64,000 bases of DNA from Acanthosepion lycidas (GCA_963932145.1 OZ010611.1:59405292-59469291); one strand, 5' to 3'; shown: positions 13,220 through 27,189, counted from the first letter of the stretch. A program made the numbers and translations. Notes: generated by a model from the sequence alone, not told the origin.

Positions 13220-15027
13220 TACAACAGTGAGTTAGGAGAAAAAATTTGTGGGCACAAAATGGGTGATCAGTGTCTTATTCTCTTCTGTTTGTGCCTTGTC
13301 TTTAGCTTTTTCTTCTATATTTAACTTTATGTAGAGGCTAGGCCCCCCTCTAAATCTTGGTTGAAATTATTTTTCATTCTAATTCATAGAAATGGAGTAG
13401 CGTGCAATTGTGTCGTCTCATACAACAGTGAGTTAGGAGAAAAAATTTGTGGGCACAAAATGGGTGATCAGTGTCTTATTCTCTTCTGTTTGTGCCTTGT
13501 CTTTAGCTTTTTCTTCTATATTTAACTTTATGTAGAGGCTAGGCCCCCCTCTAAATCTTGGTTGAAATTATTTTTCATTGTAATTCATAGAAATGGAGTA
13601 GCGTTCAATGGTGTCGTTTCATACAACAGTGAGTTAGGAGAAAAAATTTGTGGGCACAAAATGGCTGATCAGTGACTTATTCTCTTCAGTTTTTGCCTTG
13701 TCTTTAGCTTTTTCTTCTATATTTAACTTTATGTAGAGGCTAGGCCCCATTCTAAATCTTCGTTGAAATTATTTTTCCTTCTAATTCATAGAAATGGAGA
13801 AGCGTGCAATGGTGTCGTCTCATGCAACTGTGAGTTAGGAGAAAAATTTTGTGGGCACAAAATGGGTGATCAGTGACTTATCCTCTTCTGTTTGTGCCTT
13901 GTCTTTAGCTTTTTCTTCTATATTTAACTTTATGTAGAGGCTAGTCCCCTTTCTAAATCTTGGTTGGAATTATTTTTCATTCTAATTCATAGAAATGGAG
14001 TAGCGTGCAATGGTGTCGTCTCATGCAATAGTGAGTTAGGAGAAAAATTTTGTGGGCACAAAATGGGTGATCAGTGTCTTATCCTCTTCTGTTTGTGCCT
14101 TGTCTTTAGCTTTTTCTTCTATATTTAACTTTATGTAGAGGCTAGGCCCCCCTCTAAATCTTGGTTGAAATTATTTTTCATTCTAATTCATAGAAATGGT
14201 GTAGCGTGCAATGGTGTCGTCTCATACAACATGAGTTAGTAGAATAAATTTGTGGGCACAAAATGGGTGATCAGTGTCTTATTCTCTTCTGTTTGTGCCT
14301 TGTCTTTAGCTTTTTCTTCTACATTTAAATTTATGTAGAGGCTAGGCCCCCCTCTAAATCTTGGTTGAAATTATTTTTCATTCTAATTCATAGAAATGGT
14401 GTAGCGTGCAATGGTATCGTCTCATACAACATGAGTTAGTAGAATAAATTTGTGGGCACAAAATGGGTGATCAGTGTCTTATTCTCTTCTGTTTGTGCCT
14501 TGTCTTTAGCTTTTTCTTCTACATTTAAATTTATGTAGAGGCTAGGCCCCCCTCTAAATCTTGGTTGAAATTATTTTTCATTGTAATTAATAGAAATGGA
14601 GTAGCGTTCAATGGTGTCGTTTCATACAACAGTGAGTTAGGAGAAAAAATTTGTGGGCACAAAATGGGTGATCAGTGACTTATTCTCTTCAGTTTTTGCC
14701 TTGTCTTTAGCTTTTTCTTCTATATTTAACTTTATGTAGAGGCTAGGCCCCATTCTAAATCTTCGTTGAAATTATTTTTCCTTCTAATTCATAGAAATGG
14801 AGAAGCGTGCAATGGTGTCGTCTCATGCAACTGTGAGTTAGGAGAAAAATTTTGTGGGCACAAAATGGGTGATCAGTGACTTATCCTCTTCTGTTTGTGC
14901 CTTGTCTTTAGCTTTTTCTTGTATATTTAACTTTATGTAGAGGCTAGTCCCCTTTCTAAATCTTGGTTGGAATTATTTTTCATTCTAATTCATAGAAATG
15001 GAGTAGCGTGCAATGGTGTCGTCTCAT
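13220..15027 (+). repeat. 9-monomer HOR, copy 1 (1,807 bp)
   Basis: Rare variants here reappear 1,807 bp downstream: GCAATTGTGTC 13,404 to 15,211, ATGGCTGATCAGTGAC 13,661 to 15,468, and TAATTAATAG after CATTG 14,584 to 16,391. Comparing line by line I saw almost no differences (one is G for C at about 14,930 against 16,737). The match starts near 13,220 because TCGACTC just upstream has no counterpart. Confidence 0.9.
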
Positions 15028-16890
15028 ACAACAGTGAGTTAGGAGAAAAAATTTGTGGGCACAAAATGGGTGATCAGTGTCTTATTCTCTTCTGTTTGTG
15101 CCTTGTCTTTAGCTTTTTCTTCTATATTTAACTTTATGTAGAGGCTAGGCCCCCCTCTAAATCTTGGTTGAAATTATTTTTCATTCTAATTCATAGAAAT
15201 GGAGTAGCGTGCAATTGTGTCGTCTCATACAACAGTGAGTTAGGAGAAAAAATTTGTGGGCACAAAATGGGTGATCAGTGTCTTATTCTCTTCTGTTTGT
15301 GCCTTGTCTTTAGCTTTTTCTTCTATATTTAACTTTATGTAGAGGCTAGGCCCCCCTCTAAATCTTGGTTGAAATTATTTTTCATTGTAATTCATAGAAA
15401 TGGAGTAGCGTTCAATGGTGTCGTTTCATACAACAGTGAGTTAGGAGAAAAAATTTGTGGGCACAAAATGGCTGATCAGTGACTTATTCTCTTCAGTTTT
15501 TGCCTTGTCTTTAGCTTTTTCTTCTATATTTAACTTTATGTAGAGGCTAGGCCCCATTCTAAATCTTCGTTGAAATTATTTTTCCTTCTAATTCATAGAA
15601 ATGGAGAAGCGTGCAATGGTGTCGTCTCATGCAACTGTGAGTTAGGAGAAAAATTTTGTGGGCACAAAATGGGTGATCAGTGACTTATCCTCTTCTGTTT
15701 GTGCCTTGTCTTTAGCTTTTTCTTCTATATTTAACTTTATGTAGAGGCTAGTCCCCTTTCTAAATCTTGGTTGGAATTATTTTTCATTCTAATTCATAGA
15801 AATGGAGTAGCGTGCAATGGTGTCGTCTCATGCAATAGTGAGTTAGGAGAAAAATTTTGTGGGCACAAAATGGGTGATCAGTGTCTTATCCTCTTCTGTT
15901 TGTGCCTTGTCTTTAGCTTTTTCTTCTATATTTAACTTTATGTAGAGGCTAGGCCCCCCTCTAAATCTTGGTTGAAATTATTTTTCATTCTAATTCATAG
16001 AAATGGTGTAGCGTGCAATGGTGTCGTCTCATACAACATGAGTTAGTAGAATAAATTTGTGGGCACAAAATGGGTGATCAGTGTCTTATTCTCTTCTGTT
16101 TGTGCCTTGTCTTTAGCTTTTTCTTCTACATTTAAATTTATGTAGAGGCTAGGCCCCCCTCTAAATCTTGGTTGAAATTATTTTTCATTCTAATTCATAG
16201 AAATGGTGTAGCGTGCAATGGTATCGTCTCATACAACATGAGTTAGTAGAATAAATTTGTGGGCACAAAATGGGTGATCAGTGTCTTATTCTCTTCTGTT
16301 TGTGCCTTGTCTTTAGCTTTTTCTTCTACATTTAAATTTATGTAGAGGCTAGGCCCCCCTCTAAATCTTGGTTGAAATTATTTTTCATTGTAATTAATAG
16401 AAATGGAGTAGCGTTCAATGGTGTCGTTTCATACAACAGTGAGTTAGGAGAAAAAATTTGTGGGCACAAAATGGGTGATCAGTGACTTATTCTCTTCAGT
16501 TTTTGCCTTGTCTTTAGCTTTTTCTTCTATATTTAACTTTATGTAGAGGCTAGGCCCCATTCTAAATCTTCGTTGAAATTATTTTTCCTTCTAATTCATA
16601 GAAATGGAGAAGCGTGCAATGGTGTCGTCTCATGCAACTGTGAGTTAGGAGAAAAATTTTGTGGGCACAAAATGGGTGATCAGTGACTTATCCTCTTCTG
16701 TTTGTGCCTTGTCTTTAGCTTTTTCTTCTATATTTAACTTTATGTAGAGGCTAGTCCCCTTTCTAAATCTTGGTTGGAATTATTTTTCATTCTAATTCAT
16801 AGAAATGGAGTAGCGTGCAATGGTGTCGTCTCATACAACAGTGAGTTAGGAGAAAAAATTTGTGGGCACAAAATGGGTGATCAGTGTCTT
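15027..16890 (+). repeat. 9-monomer HOR, copy 2
   Basis: Direct tandem partner of 13,220-15,027. The match runs slightly past one period and ends near 16,890, where GTTTTTGCC replaces GTTTGTGCC. Near-identity over nine monomers points to a recent unequal exchange, or to an assembly duplication if read depth does not support it. Confidence 0.9.
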
Positions 16891-17399
16891 ATTCTCTTCT
16901 GTTTTTGCCTTGTCTTTAGCTTTTTCTTCTATATTTAACTTTATGTAGAGGCTAGGCCCCTTTCTAAATCTTCGTTGAAATTATTTTTCCTTCTAATTCA
17001 TAGAAATGGAGAAGCGTGCAATGGTGTCGTCTCATGCAACAGTGATTTAGGAGAAAAATTTTGTGGGCACAAAATGGGTGATCAGTGTCTTATCCTCTTC
17101 TGTTTGTGCCTTGTCTTTAGCTTTTTCTTCTATATTTAACTTTATGCAGAGGCTAGGCCCCCCTCTAAATCTTGGTTGAAATTATTTTTCATTCTAATTC
17201 ATAGAAATGGTGTAGCGTGCAATGGTGTCGTCTCATACAACATGAGTTAGTAGAATAAATTTGTGGGCACAAAATGGGTGATCAGTGTCTTATTCTCTTC
17301 TGTTTGTGCCTTGTCTTTAGCTTTTTCTTCTATATTTAACTTTATGTAGAGGCTAGGCCCCCCTCTAAATCTTGGTTGAAATTATTTTTCATTCAAATT

Positions 17400-18560
17400 C
17401 ATAGAAATGGAGTAGCGTGCAATGGTGTCGTCTCATACAACAGTGAGTTAGTAGAAAAAATTTGTGGTCACAAAATGGGTGATCAGTGTCTTATTCTCTT
17501 CTGTTTGTGCCTTGTCTTTAGCTTTTTCTTCTATATTTAACATTATGTAGAGGCTAGGCCCCTCTCTAAATCTTGGTTGAAATTATTTTTCATTCTAATT
17601 CATAGAAATGGAGTAGCGTGCAATGTTGTCGTCTCATACAACAGTCAGGTAGGAGAAAAAATTTGTTGGGACAAAATGGGTGATCAGTGTCTTATTCTCT
17701 TCTGTTTGTGCCTTGTCTTTAGCTTTTTCTTCTATATTTAACTTTATGTAGAGGCTAGGCACCCCTCTAAATCTGGCTTGAAATTATTTTTCATTCTAAT
17801 TCATAGATATGGGGTAGCATGCAAAGGTGTCGTCTCATACAACTGTGAGTTAGGAGAAAAAATTTGTGGGCACAAAATGGGTGATCAGTATCTTATTCTC
17901 TTCTGTTTGTGCCTTGTCTTTAGCTTTTTCTTCTATATTTAACTTTATGTAGAGGCTAGGCCCCCCTCTAAATCTTGGTTGAAATTATTTTTCATTCTAA
18001 TTCATAGAAATGGAGTAGCGTGCAATGGTGTCGTCTCATACAACAGTGAGTTAGTAGAAAAAATTTGTGGTCACAAAATGGGTGATCAGTGTCTTATTCT
18101 CTTCTGTTTGTGCCTTGTCTTTAGCTTTTTCTTCTATATTTAACATTATGTAGAGGCTAGGCCCCCCTCTAAATCTTGGTTGAAATTATTTTTCATTCTA
18201 ATTCATAGAAATGGAGTAGCGTGCAATGTTGTCGTCTCATACAACAGTCAGGTAGGAGAAAAAATTTGTTGGGACAAAATGGGTGATCAGTGTCTTATTC
18301 TCTTCTGTTTGTGCCTTGTCTTTAGCTTTTTCTTCTATATTTAACTTTATGTAGAGGCTAGGCACCCCTCTAAATCTGGCTTGAAATTATTTTTCATTCT
18401 AATTCATAGATATGGGGTAGCATGCAAAGGTGTCGTCTCATACAACTGTGAGTTAGGAGAAAAAATTTGTGGGCACAAAATGGGTGATCAGTGTCTTATT
18501 CTCTTCTGTTTGTGCCTTGTCTTTAGCTTTTTCTTCTATATTTAACTTTATGTAGAGGCT
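17400..18560 (+). repeat. 3-monomer HOR, about two copies (603 bp)
   Basis: The three-monomer series GTGGTCACAAAATGG, then TTGTCGTC with GTCAGGTAGG, then GCACCCCTCTAAATCTGGC with GATATGGGGTAGCATGC occurs twice. ACCCCTCT lies at 17,761 and 18,364, exactly 603 bp apart. The last monomer type also opens the later B blocks (32,825 and 39,052). Confidence 0.88.
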
Positions 18561-21500
18561 AGGCCCCCCTCTAAATCTTGGTTGAAATTATTTTTCATTC
18601 TAATTCATAGAAATGGAGTAGCGTGCAATGGCGTCGTCTCATACAACAGTGAGGTAGGAGAAAAAATTTGTTGGCACAAAATGGGTGATCAGTCTCTTAT
18701 TCTCTTCTGTTTATGCCTTGTCTTTAGCTTTTTCTTCTATATTTAACTTTATGTAGAGGCTAGGCCCCCCTGTAAATCTTGGTTGAAATTATTTTTCATT
18801 CTAATTCATAGAAATGGAGTAGCGTGCAATGGTTTCGTCTCATACAACAGTGAGTTAGGCGAAAAAATTTGTGGGCACAAAATGGGTGATCAGGTGTCTT
18901 ATTCTCTTCTGTTTGTGCCTTGTGTTTAGCTTTTTCTTCTATATTTAACTTTATGTAGAGGCTAGGCCCCCCTCAAAATCTTGGTTGAAATTTTTTTTCA
19001 TTCTAATTCATAGAAATGGAGTAGCGTGCAATGGTTTCGTCACATACAACAGTGAGTTAGTAGAAAAAATTTGTGGTCACAAAATGGGTGATCAGTGTCT
19101 TATTCTCTTCTGTTTGTGCCTTGTCTTTAGCTTTTTCTTCTATATTTAACTTTATGTAGAGGCTAGGCCCCCCTCTAAATCTTGGTTGAAATTATTTTTC
19201 ATTCTAATTAATAGACATGGAGTAGCGTGCAATGGTGTCGTCTCATACAACTGTGAGTTAGCAGATAAAATTTGTGGGCACAAAATTGGTGATCAGTGTC
19301 TTATTCTCTTCTGTTTATGCCTTGTCTTTAGCTTTTTCTTCTATATTTAACTTTATGTAGAGGCTAGGCCCCCCTCTAAATCTTGGTTGAAATTATTTTT
19401 CATTCTAATTCATAGAAATGGAGTAGCGTGCAATGGTGTCGTCTCATACAACAGTGAGGTAGGAGAAAAAATTTGTTGGCACAAATTGGTGATCAGTGTC
19501 TTATTCTCTTCTGTTTGTGCCTTGTCTTTAGCTTTTTCTTCTATATTTAACTTTATGTAGAGGCTAGGCTCCCCTCTAAATCTTGGTTGAAATTATTTTT
19601 CATTCTAATTCATAGAAATGGAGTAGCGTGCAATGGCGTCGTCTCATACAACAGTGAGGTAGGAGAAAAAATTTGTTGGCACAAAATGGGTGATCAGTGT
19701 CTTATTCTCTTCTGTTTATGCCTTGTCTTTAGCTTTTTCTTCTATATTTAACTTTCTGTAGAGGCTAGGCCCCCCTGTAAATCTTGGTTGAAATTATTTT
19801 TCATTCTAATTCATAGAAATGGAGTAGCGTGCAATGGTTTCGTCTCATACAACAGTGAGTTAGGCGAAAAAATTTGTGAGCACAAAATGGGTGATCATTG
19901 TCTTATTCTCTTCTGTTTGTGCCTTGTCTTTAGCTTTTTCTTCTATATTTAACTTTATGTAGAGGCTAGGCCCCCCTCTAAAACTTGGTTGAAATTATTT
20001 TTCATTCTAATTCATAGAAATGGAGTAGCGTGCAATGGTGTCGTCTCATAGAACAGTGAGGTAGGAGAAAAAATTTGTTGGCACAAAATGGGTGCTCAGT
20101 GTCTTATTCTCTTCTGTTTGTGCCTTGTCTTTAGCTTTTTCTTCTATATTTAACTTTATGTAGAGGCTAGGCCCCCCTCTAAATCTTTGTTGAAATTATT
20201 TTTAATTCTAATTCATAGAAATGGAGTAGCGTGCAATGGTGTCGTCTCATACAACAGTGAGTTAGGAGAAAATATTTGTGGGCACAAAATGGGTGATCAG
20301 TGTCTTATTCTCTTCTGTTTGTGCCTTGTCTTTAGCTTTTTCTTCTATATTTAACTTTATGTCGAGGCTAGGCCCCCCTCTAAATCTTGGTTGAAATTAT
20401 TTTTCATTCTAATTCATAGAAATGGAGTAGCGTGCAATGGTTTCGTTTCATACAACAGTGAGTTAGGCGAAAAAATTTGCGGGCACAAAATGGGTGATCA
20501 GTGTCTTATTCTCTTCTGTTTGTGCCTTGTCTTTAGCTTTTTCTTCTATATTTAACTTTATGTAGAGGCTAGGCCCCCCTCTAAATCTTGGTTGAAATTA
20601 TTTTTCATTCTAATTCATAGAAATGGAGTAGCGATCAAAGGTGTCGTCTCAAACAACAGTGAGTTAGGAGAAAAAATTTGTGGGCGCAAAGTTGGTGATC
20701 AGTGTCTTATTCTCTTCTGTTTTGCCTTGTCTTTAGCTTTTCCTTCTATATTTAACTTTATGTAGAGGCTAGGCCCCCCTCAAAATCTTGGTTGAAATTA
20801 TTTTTCATTCTAATTCATAGAAATGGAGTAGCGTGCAATGGTGTCGTCTCATAGAACAGTGAGGTAGGAGAAAAAATTTGTTGGCACAAAATGGGTGATC
20901 AGTGTCTTATTCTCTTCTGTTTGTGCCTTGTCTTTAGCTTTTTCTTCTATATTTAACTTTATGTAGAGGCTAGGCCCCCCTCTAAATCTTGGTTGAAATT
21001 ATTTTTCATTCTAATTCATAGAAATGGAGTAGCGTGCAATGGTTTCGTTTCATACAACAGTGAGTTAGGCGAAAAAATTTGTGGGCACAAAATGGGTGAT
21101 CAGTGTCTTATTCTCTTCTGTTTGTGCCCTGTCTTTAGCTTTTTCTTCTATATTTAAATTTATGTAGAGGCTAGGCCCCGCTCTAAATCTTTGTTAAAAT
21201 TATTTTTCAATCTAATTAATAGAAATGGAGTAGCGTGCAATGGTGTCGTCTCATACAACTGTGAGTTAGCAGATAAAATTTGTGGGCACAAAATGGGTGA
21301 TCAGTGACTTATTCTCTTCTGTTTATGCCTTGTCTTTAGCTTTTTCTTCTATATTTAACTTTATGTAGAGGCTAGGCCCCCCTCTAAATCTTGGTTGAAA
21401 TTATTTTTCATTCTAATTCATAGAAATGGAGTAGCGTGCAATGGTGTCGTCTCATACAACAGTGAGGTAGGAGAAAAAATTTGTTGGCACAAATTGGTGA

Positions 21501-21639
21501 TCAGTGTCTTATTCTCTTCTGTTTGTGCCTTGTCTTTAGCTTTTTCTTCTATATTTAACTTTATGTAGAGGCTAGGCCCCCCTCTAAATCTTGGTTGAAA
21601 TTATTTTTCATTCTAATTCATAGAAATGGAGTAGCGTGC

Positions 21640-22040
21640 AATGGCGTCGTCTCATACAACAGTGAGGTAGGAGAAAAAATTTGTTGGCACAAAATGGGTG
21701 ATCAGTGTCTTATTCTCTTCTGTTTATGCCTTGTCTTTAGCTTTTTCTTCTATATTTAACTTTATGTAGAGGTTAGGCCCCCCTGTAAATCTTGGTTGAA
21801 ATTATTTTTCATTCTAATTCATAGAAATGGAGTAGCGTGCAATGGCGTCGTCTCATACAACAGTGAGGTAGGAGAAAAAATTTGTTGGCACAAAATGGGT
21901 GATCAGTGTCTTATTCTCTTCTGTTTATGCCTTGTCTTTAGCTTTTTCTTCTATATTTAACTTTATGTAGAGGTTAGGCCCCCCTGTAAATCTTGGTTGA
22001 AATTATTTTTCATTCTAATTCATAGAAATGGAGTAGCGTG
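21640..22040 (+). repeat. Single-monomer tandem duplication
   Basis: Two successive monomers with the same rare combination GGCGTCGTC, GTTTATGCC, GAGGTTAGGCC and CCCTGTAAATC follow each other with a 201-bp step (GAGGTTAGG near 21,768 and 21,969). Sharing several rare variants suggests a very recent one-unit duplication. Confidence 0.8.
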
Positions 22041-24216
22041 CAATGGTTTCGTCTCATACAACAGTGAGTTAGGCGAAAAAATTTGTGGGCACAAAATGGG
22101 TGATCAGTGTCTTATTCTCTTCTGTTTGTGCCTTGTCTTTAGCTTTTTCTTCTATATTTAACTTTATGTAGAGGCTAGGCCCCCCTCTAAAACTTGGTTG
22201 AAATTATTTTTCATTCTAATTCATAGAAATGGAGTAGCGTGCAATGATGTCGTCTCATAGAACAGTGAGGTAGGAGAAAAAATTTGTTGGCACAAAATGG
22301 GTGATCAGTGTCTTATTCTCTTCTGTTTCTGCCTTGTCTTTAGCTTTTTCTTCTATATTTAACTTTATGTCGAGGCTAGGCCCCCCTCTAAATCTTGGTT
22401 GAAATTATTTTTCATTCTAATTCATAGAAATGGAGTAGCGTGCAATGGTTTCGTTTCATACAACAGTGAGTTAGGAGAAAATATTTGTGGGCACAAAAGG
22501 GTGATCAGTGTCTTATTCTCTTCTGTTTGTGCCTTGTCTTTACCTTTTTCTTCTATATTTAACTTTATGTAGAGGCTAGGCCCCCCTCTAAATCTTGGTT
22601 GAAATTATTTTTCATTCTAATTCATAGAAATGGAGTAGCGATCAAAGCTGTCGTCTCAAACAACAGTGAGTTAGGAGAAAAAATTTGTGGGCGCAAAATT
22701 GGTGATCAGTGTCTTATTCTTTTCTGTTTTGCCTTGTCTTTAGCTTTTCCTTCTATATTTAACTTTATGTAGAAGCTAGGCCCCCCTCAAAATCTTGGTT
22801 GAAATTATTTTTCATTCTAATTCATAGAAATGGAGTAGCGTGCAATGGTGTCGTCTCATACAACAGTGAGGTAGGAGAAAAAATTTGTTGGCACAAATGG
22901 GTGATCAGTGTCTTATTCTCTTCTGTTTGTGCCTTGTCTTTAGCTTTTTCTTCTATATTTAACTTTATGTAGAGGCTAGGCCCCCCTCTAAATCTTGGTT
23001 GAAATTATTTTTCATTCTAATTAATAGAAATGGAGTAGCGTGCAATGGTGTCGTCTCATACAACAGTGAGGTAGGAGAAAAAATTTGTTGGCACAAATGG
23101 GTGATCAGTGTCTTATTCTCTTCTGTTTGTGCCTTGTCTTTAGCTTTTTCTTCTATATTTAACTTTATGTAGAGGCTAGGCCCCCCTCTAAATCTTGGTT
23201 GAAATTATTTTTCATTCTAATTCATAGAAATGGAGTAGCGTGCAATGGTGTCGTCTCATAGAACAGTGAGGTAGGAGAAAAAATTTGTTGGCAAAAAATG
23301 GGTGATCAGTGTCTTATTTTCTTCTGTTTATGCCTTGTCTTTAGCTTTTTCTTCTATATTTAACTTTATGTAGAGGCTAGGCCCCCCTGTAAATCTTGGT
23401 TGAAATTATTTTTCATTCTAATTCATAGAAATGGAGTAGCGTGCAATGGTTTCGTCACATACAACAGTGAGTTAGGAGAAAAAATTTGTTGGCACAAAAT
23501 GGGTGATCAGTGTCTTATTCTCTTCTGTTTGTGCCTTGTCTTTAGCTTTTTCTTCTATATTTAACTTTATGTAGACACTAGGCCCCCCTCTAAATCTTGG
23601 TTGAAATTATTTTTCATTGTAATTCATAGAAATGGAGTAGCGTGCAATGGTTTCATCTCATACAACAGTGAGTTAGGAGAAAATATTTGTGGGCACAAAA
23701 TGGGTGATCAGTGTCTTATTCTCTTCTGTTTGTGCCTTGTCTTTAGCTTTTTCTTCTATATTTAACTTTATGTCGAGGCTAGGCCCCCCTCTAAATCTTG
23801 GTTTAAATTATTTTTCATTCTAATTCATAGAAATGGAGTAGCGTGCAATGGTTTCGTTTCATACAACAGTGAGTTAGGCGAAAAAATTTGTGGGCACAAA
23901 ATGGGTGATCAGTGTCTTATTCTCTTCTGTTTGTGCCTTGTCTTTAGCTTTTTCTTCTATATTTAACTTTATGTAGAGCCTAGGACCCCCTCTAAATCTT
24001 GGTTGAAATTATTTTTCATTCTAATTCATAGAAATGGAGTAGCGATCAAAGGTGTCGTCTCAAACAACAGTGAGTTAGGAGAAAAAATTTGTGGGCGCAA
24101 AATTGGTGATCAGTGTCTTATTCTCTTCTGTTTTGCCTTGTCTTTAGCTTTTCATTCTATATTTAACTTTATGTAGAGGCTAGGCCCCCCTCTAAATCTT
24201 GGTTGAAATTATTTTT

Positions 24217-25020
24217 CATTCTAATTCATAGAAATGGAGTAGCGTGCAATGGTGTCGTCTCATAGAACAGTGAGGTAGGAGAAAAAATTTGTTGGCACAA
24301 AATGGGTGATCAGTGTCTTATTCTCTTCTGTTCATGCCTTGTCTTTAGCTTTTTCTTCTATATTTAACTTTATGTAGAGGCTAGGCCCCCCTGTAAATCT
24401 TGGTTGAAATTATTTTTCATTCTAATTCATAGAAATGGAGTAGCGTGCAATGGTTTCGTCTCATACAACAGTGAGTTAGGCGAAAAAATTTGTGGGCACA
24501 AAATGGGTGATCAGTGTCTTATTCTCTTCTGTTTGTGCCTTGTCTTTAGCTTTTTCTTCTATATTTAACTTTATGTAGAGGCTAGGCCCCCCTCTAAATC
24601 TTGGTTGAAATTATTTTTCATTCTAATTCATAGAAATGGAGTAGCGTGCAATGGTGTCGTCTCATAGAACAGTGAGGTAGGAGAAAAAATTTGTTGGCAC
24701 AAAATGGGTGATCAGTGTCTTATTCTCTTCTGTTCATGCCTTGTCTTTAGCTTTTTCTTCTATATTTAACTTTATGTAGAGGCTAGGCCCCCCTGTAAAT
24801 CTTGGTTGAAATTATTTTTCATTCTAATTCATAGAAATGGAGTAGCGTGCAATGGTTTCGTCTCATACAACAGTGAGTTAGGCGAAAAAATTTGTGGGCA
24901 CAAAATGGGTGATCAGTGTCTTATTCTCTTCTGTTTGTGCCTTGTCTTTAGCTTTTTCTTCTATATTTAACTTTATGTAGAGGCTAGGCCCCCCTCTAAA
25001 TCTTGGTTGAAATTATTTTT
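24217..25020 (+). repeat. 2-monomer HOR duplicated (402 bp)
   Basis: The rare GTTCATGCC leader occurs at 24,331 and 24,733, 402 bp apart, each followed by CCCTGTAAATC, GGTTTCGTCTC and TTAGGCGAAAAAA and preceded by TCATAGAACAGTGAGG. The two dimers look identical by eye. Confidence 0.85.
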
Positions 25021-25099
25021 CATTCTAATTCATAGAAATGGAGTAGCGTGCAATGGTGTCGTCTCATAGAACAGTGAGGTAGGAGAAAAAATTTGTTGG

Positions 25100-25780
25100 C
25101 ACAAAATGGGTGATCAGTGTCTTATTCTCTTCTGTTTATGCCTTGTCTTTAGCTTTTTCTTCTATATTTAACTTTATGTAGAGGTTAGGCCCTCCTCTAA
25201 ATCTTGGTTGAAATTATTTTTCATTGTAATTCATAGAAATGGAGTAGCGTGCAATGGTTTCATCTCATACAACAGTGAGTTAGGAGAAAATATTTGTGGG
25301 CACAAAATGGGTGATCAGTGTCTTATTCTCTTCTGTTTGTGCCTTGTCTTTAGCTTTTTCTTCTATATTTAACTTTATGTAGAGGCTAGGCCCCCCTCTA
25401 AATCTTGGTTGAAATTATTTTTCATTCTAATTCATAGAAATGGAGTAGCGTGCAATGGTGTCGTCTCATAGAACAGTGAGGTAGGAGAAAAAATTTGTTG
25501 GCACAAAATGGGTGATCAGTGTCTTATTCTCTTCTGTTTGTGCCTTGTCTTTAGCTTTTTCTTCTATATTTAACTTTATGTAGAGGTTAGGCCCTCCTCT
25601 AAATCTTGGTTGAAATTATTTTTCATTGTAATTCATAGAAATGGAGTAGCGTGCAATGGTTTCATCTCATACAACAGTGAGTTAGGAGAAAATATTTGTG
25701 GGCACAAAATGGGTGATCAGTGTCTTATTCTCTTCTGTTTGTGCCCTGTCTTTAGCTTTTTCTTCTATATTTAACTTTAT
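25100..25780 (+). repeat. 2-monomer HOR duplicated (402 bp)
   Basis: GAGGTTAGGCCCTCCTC occurs at 25,181 and 25,583, 402 bp apart, each followed by CATTGTAATTC, GGTTTCATCTC and GAAAATATTTG. This lies directly downstream of the other doubled dimer, so two adjacent local amplifications used different dimers. Confidence 0.82.
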
Positions 25781-27189
25781 GTCGAGGCTAGGCCCCCCTC
25801 TAAATCTTGGTTGAAATTATTTTTCATTCTAATTCATAGAAATGGAGTAGCGTGCAATGGTTTCGTTTCATACAACAGTGAGTTAGGCGAAAAAATTTGT
25901 GGGCACAAAATGGCCGATCAGTGTCTTATTCTCTTCTGTTTGTGCCTTGTCTTTAGCTTTTTCTTCTATATTTAACTTTATGTAGAGGCTATGCCCCCCT
26001 CTAAATCTTGGTTGAAATTTTTTTTCATTCTAATTCATAGAAATGGAGTAGCGATCAAAGCTGTCGTCTCAAACAACAGTGAGTTAGGAGAAAAAATTTG
26101 TGGGCGCAAAATTGGTGATCAGTGTCTTATTCTCTTCTGTTTTGCCTTGTCTTTAGCTTTTCCTTCTATATTTAACTTTATGTAGAGGCTAGGCCCCCCT
26201 CTAAATCTTGGTTGAAATTATTTTTCATTCTAATTAATAGAAATGGAGTAGCGTTCAATGCTGTCGTCTCATACAACAGTGAGGTAGGAGAATAAATTTG
26301 TTGGCACAAATGGGTGATCAGTGTCTTATTCTCTTCTGTTTGTGCCTTGTCTTTAGCTTTTTCTTCTATATTTAACTTTATGTAGAGGCTAGGCCCCCCT
26401 CTAAATCTTGGTTGAAATTATTTTTCATTGTAATTAATAGAAATGGAGTAGCGATCAAATGTGTCGTCTCAAACAACAGTGAGTTAGGAGAAAAAATTTG
26501 TGGGCACAAAATGGGTGATCAGTGTCTTATTCTCTTCTGTTTATGCCTTGACTTTAGCGTTTTCTTCTATATTTAACATTATGTAGAGGCTAGGCCCCCC
26601 TCTAAATCTTGGTTGAAATTAATTTTCGTTCTAATTAATAGAAATGGAGTACCGTGCAATGGTTTCGTTTCATACAACAGTGAGTTAGGCGAAAAAATTT
26701 GTTGGCACAAAATGGGTGATCAGTGTCTTATTCTCTTCTGTTTGTGCCTTGTCTTTTGCTTTTTCTTCTATATTTAACTTTATGTAGAGGCTAGGCCCCC
26801 CTCTAAATCTTGGTTGAAATTATTTTTCATTCTAATTCATAGAAATGGAGTAGCGTGCAATGGTGTCGTCTCGTACAACTGTGAGTTAGCAGATAAAATT
26901 TGTGGGCACAAAATGGGTGATCAGTGTCTTATTCTCTTCTGTTTATGCCTTGTCTTTAGCTTTTTCTTCTATATTTAACTTTATGTAGAGGCTAGGCCCC
27001 CCTCTAAATCCTGGTTGAAATTATTTTTCATTCTAATTCATAGAAATGGAGTAACGTGCAATGGTGTCGTCTCATACAACAGTGAGGTAGGAGAAAAAAT
27101 TTGTTGGCACAAAATGGATGATCAGTGTCTTATTCTCTTCTGTTTGTGCCTTGTCTTTAGCTTTTTCTTCTATATTTAACTTTATGTAG

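Larger units (their letters stand above)
12270..17400 (+). repeat. Block A1: TTCGTTGAAATT / GGAGAAGCG subfamily
   Basis: This block is defined by monomers with CATTCTAAATCTTCG, TTTTTCCTTCTAATTC, GGAGAAGCGTGC, TCATGCAAC and AGTGACTTATTCTCTTCAG, and by CATGAGTTAGTAGAATAAA. Its left landmark is CGTCCCATACAACAGCG at 12,411, which recurs at 28,476 and 35,707 in the two later A blocks. It contains the 1,807-bp duplication described separately. No gene is visible. Confidence 0.82.

Noticed and set aside
25991-26185. 64-codon open stretch
   Set aside because: Same satellite frame, entered at a chance ATG in GCTATGCCC and shifted by the TGTTTTGCC deletion of the R-type monomer. Not a gene.
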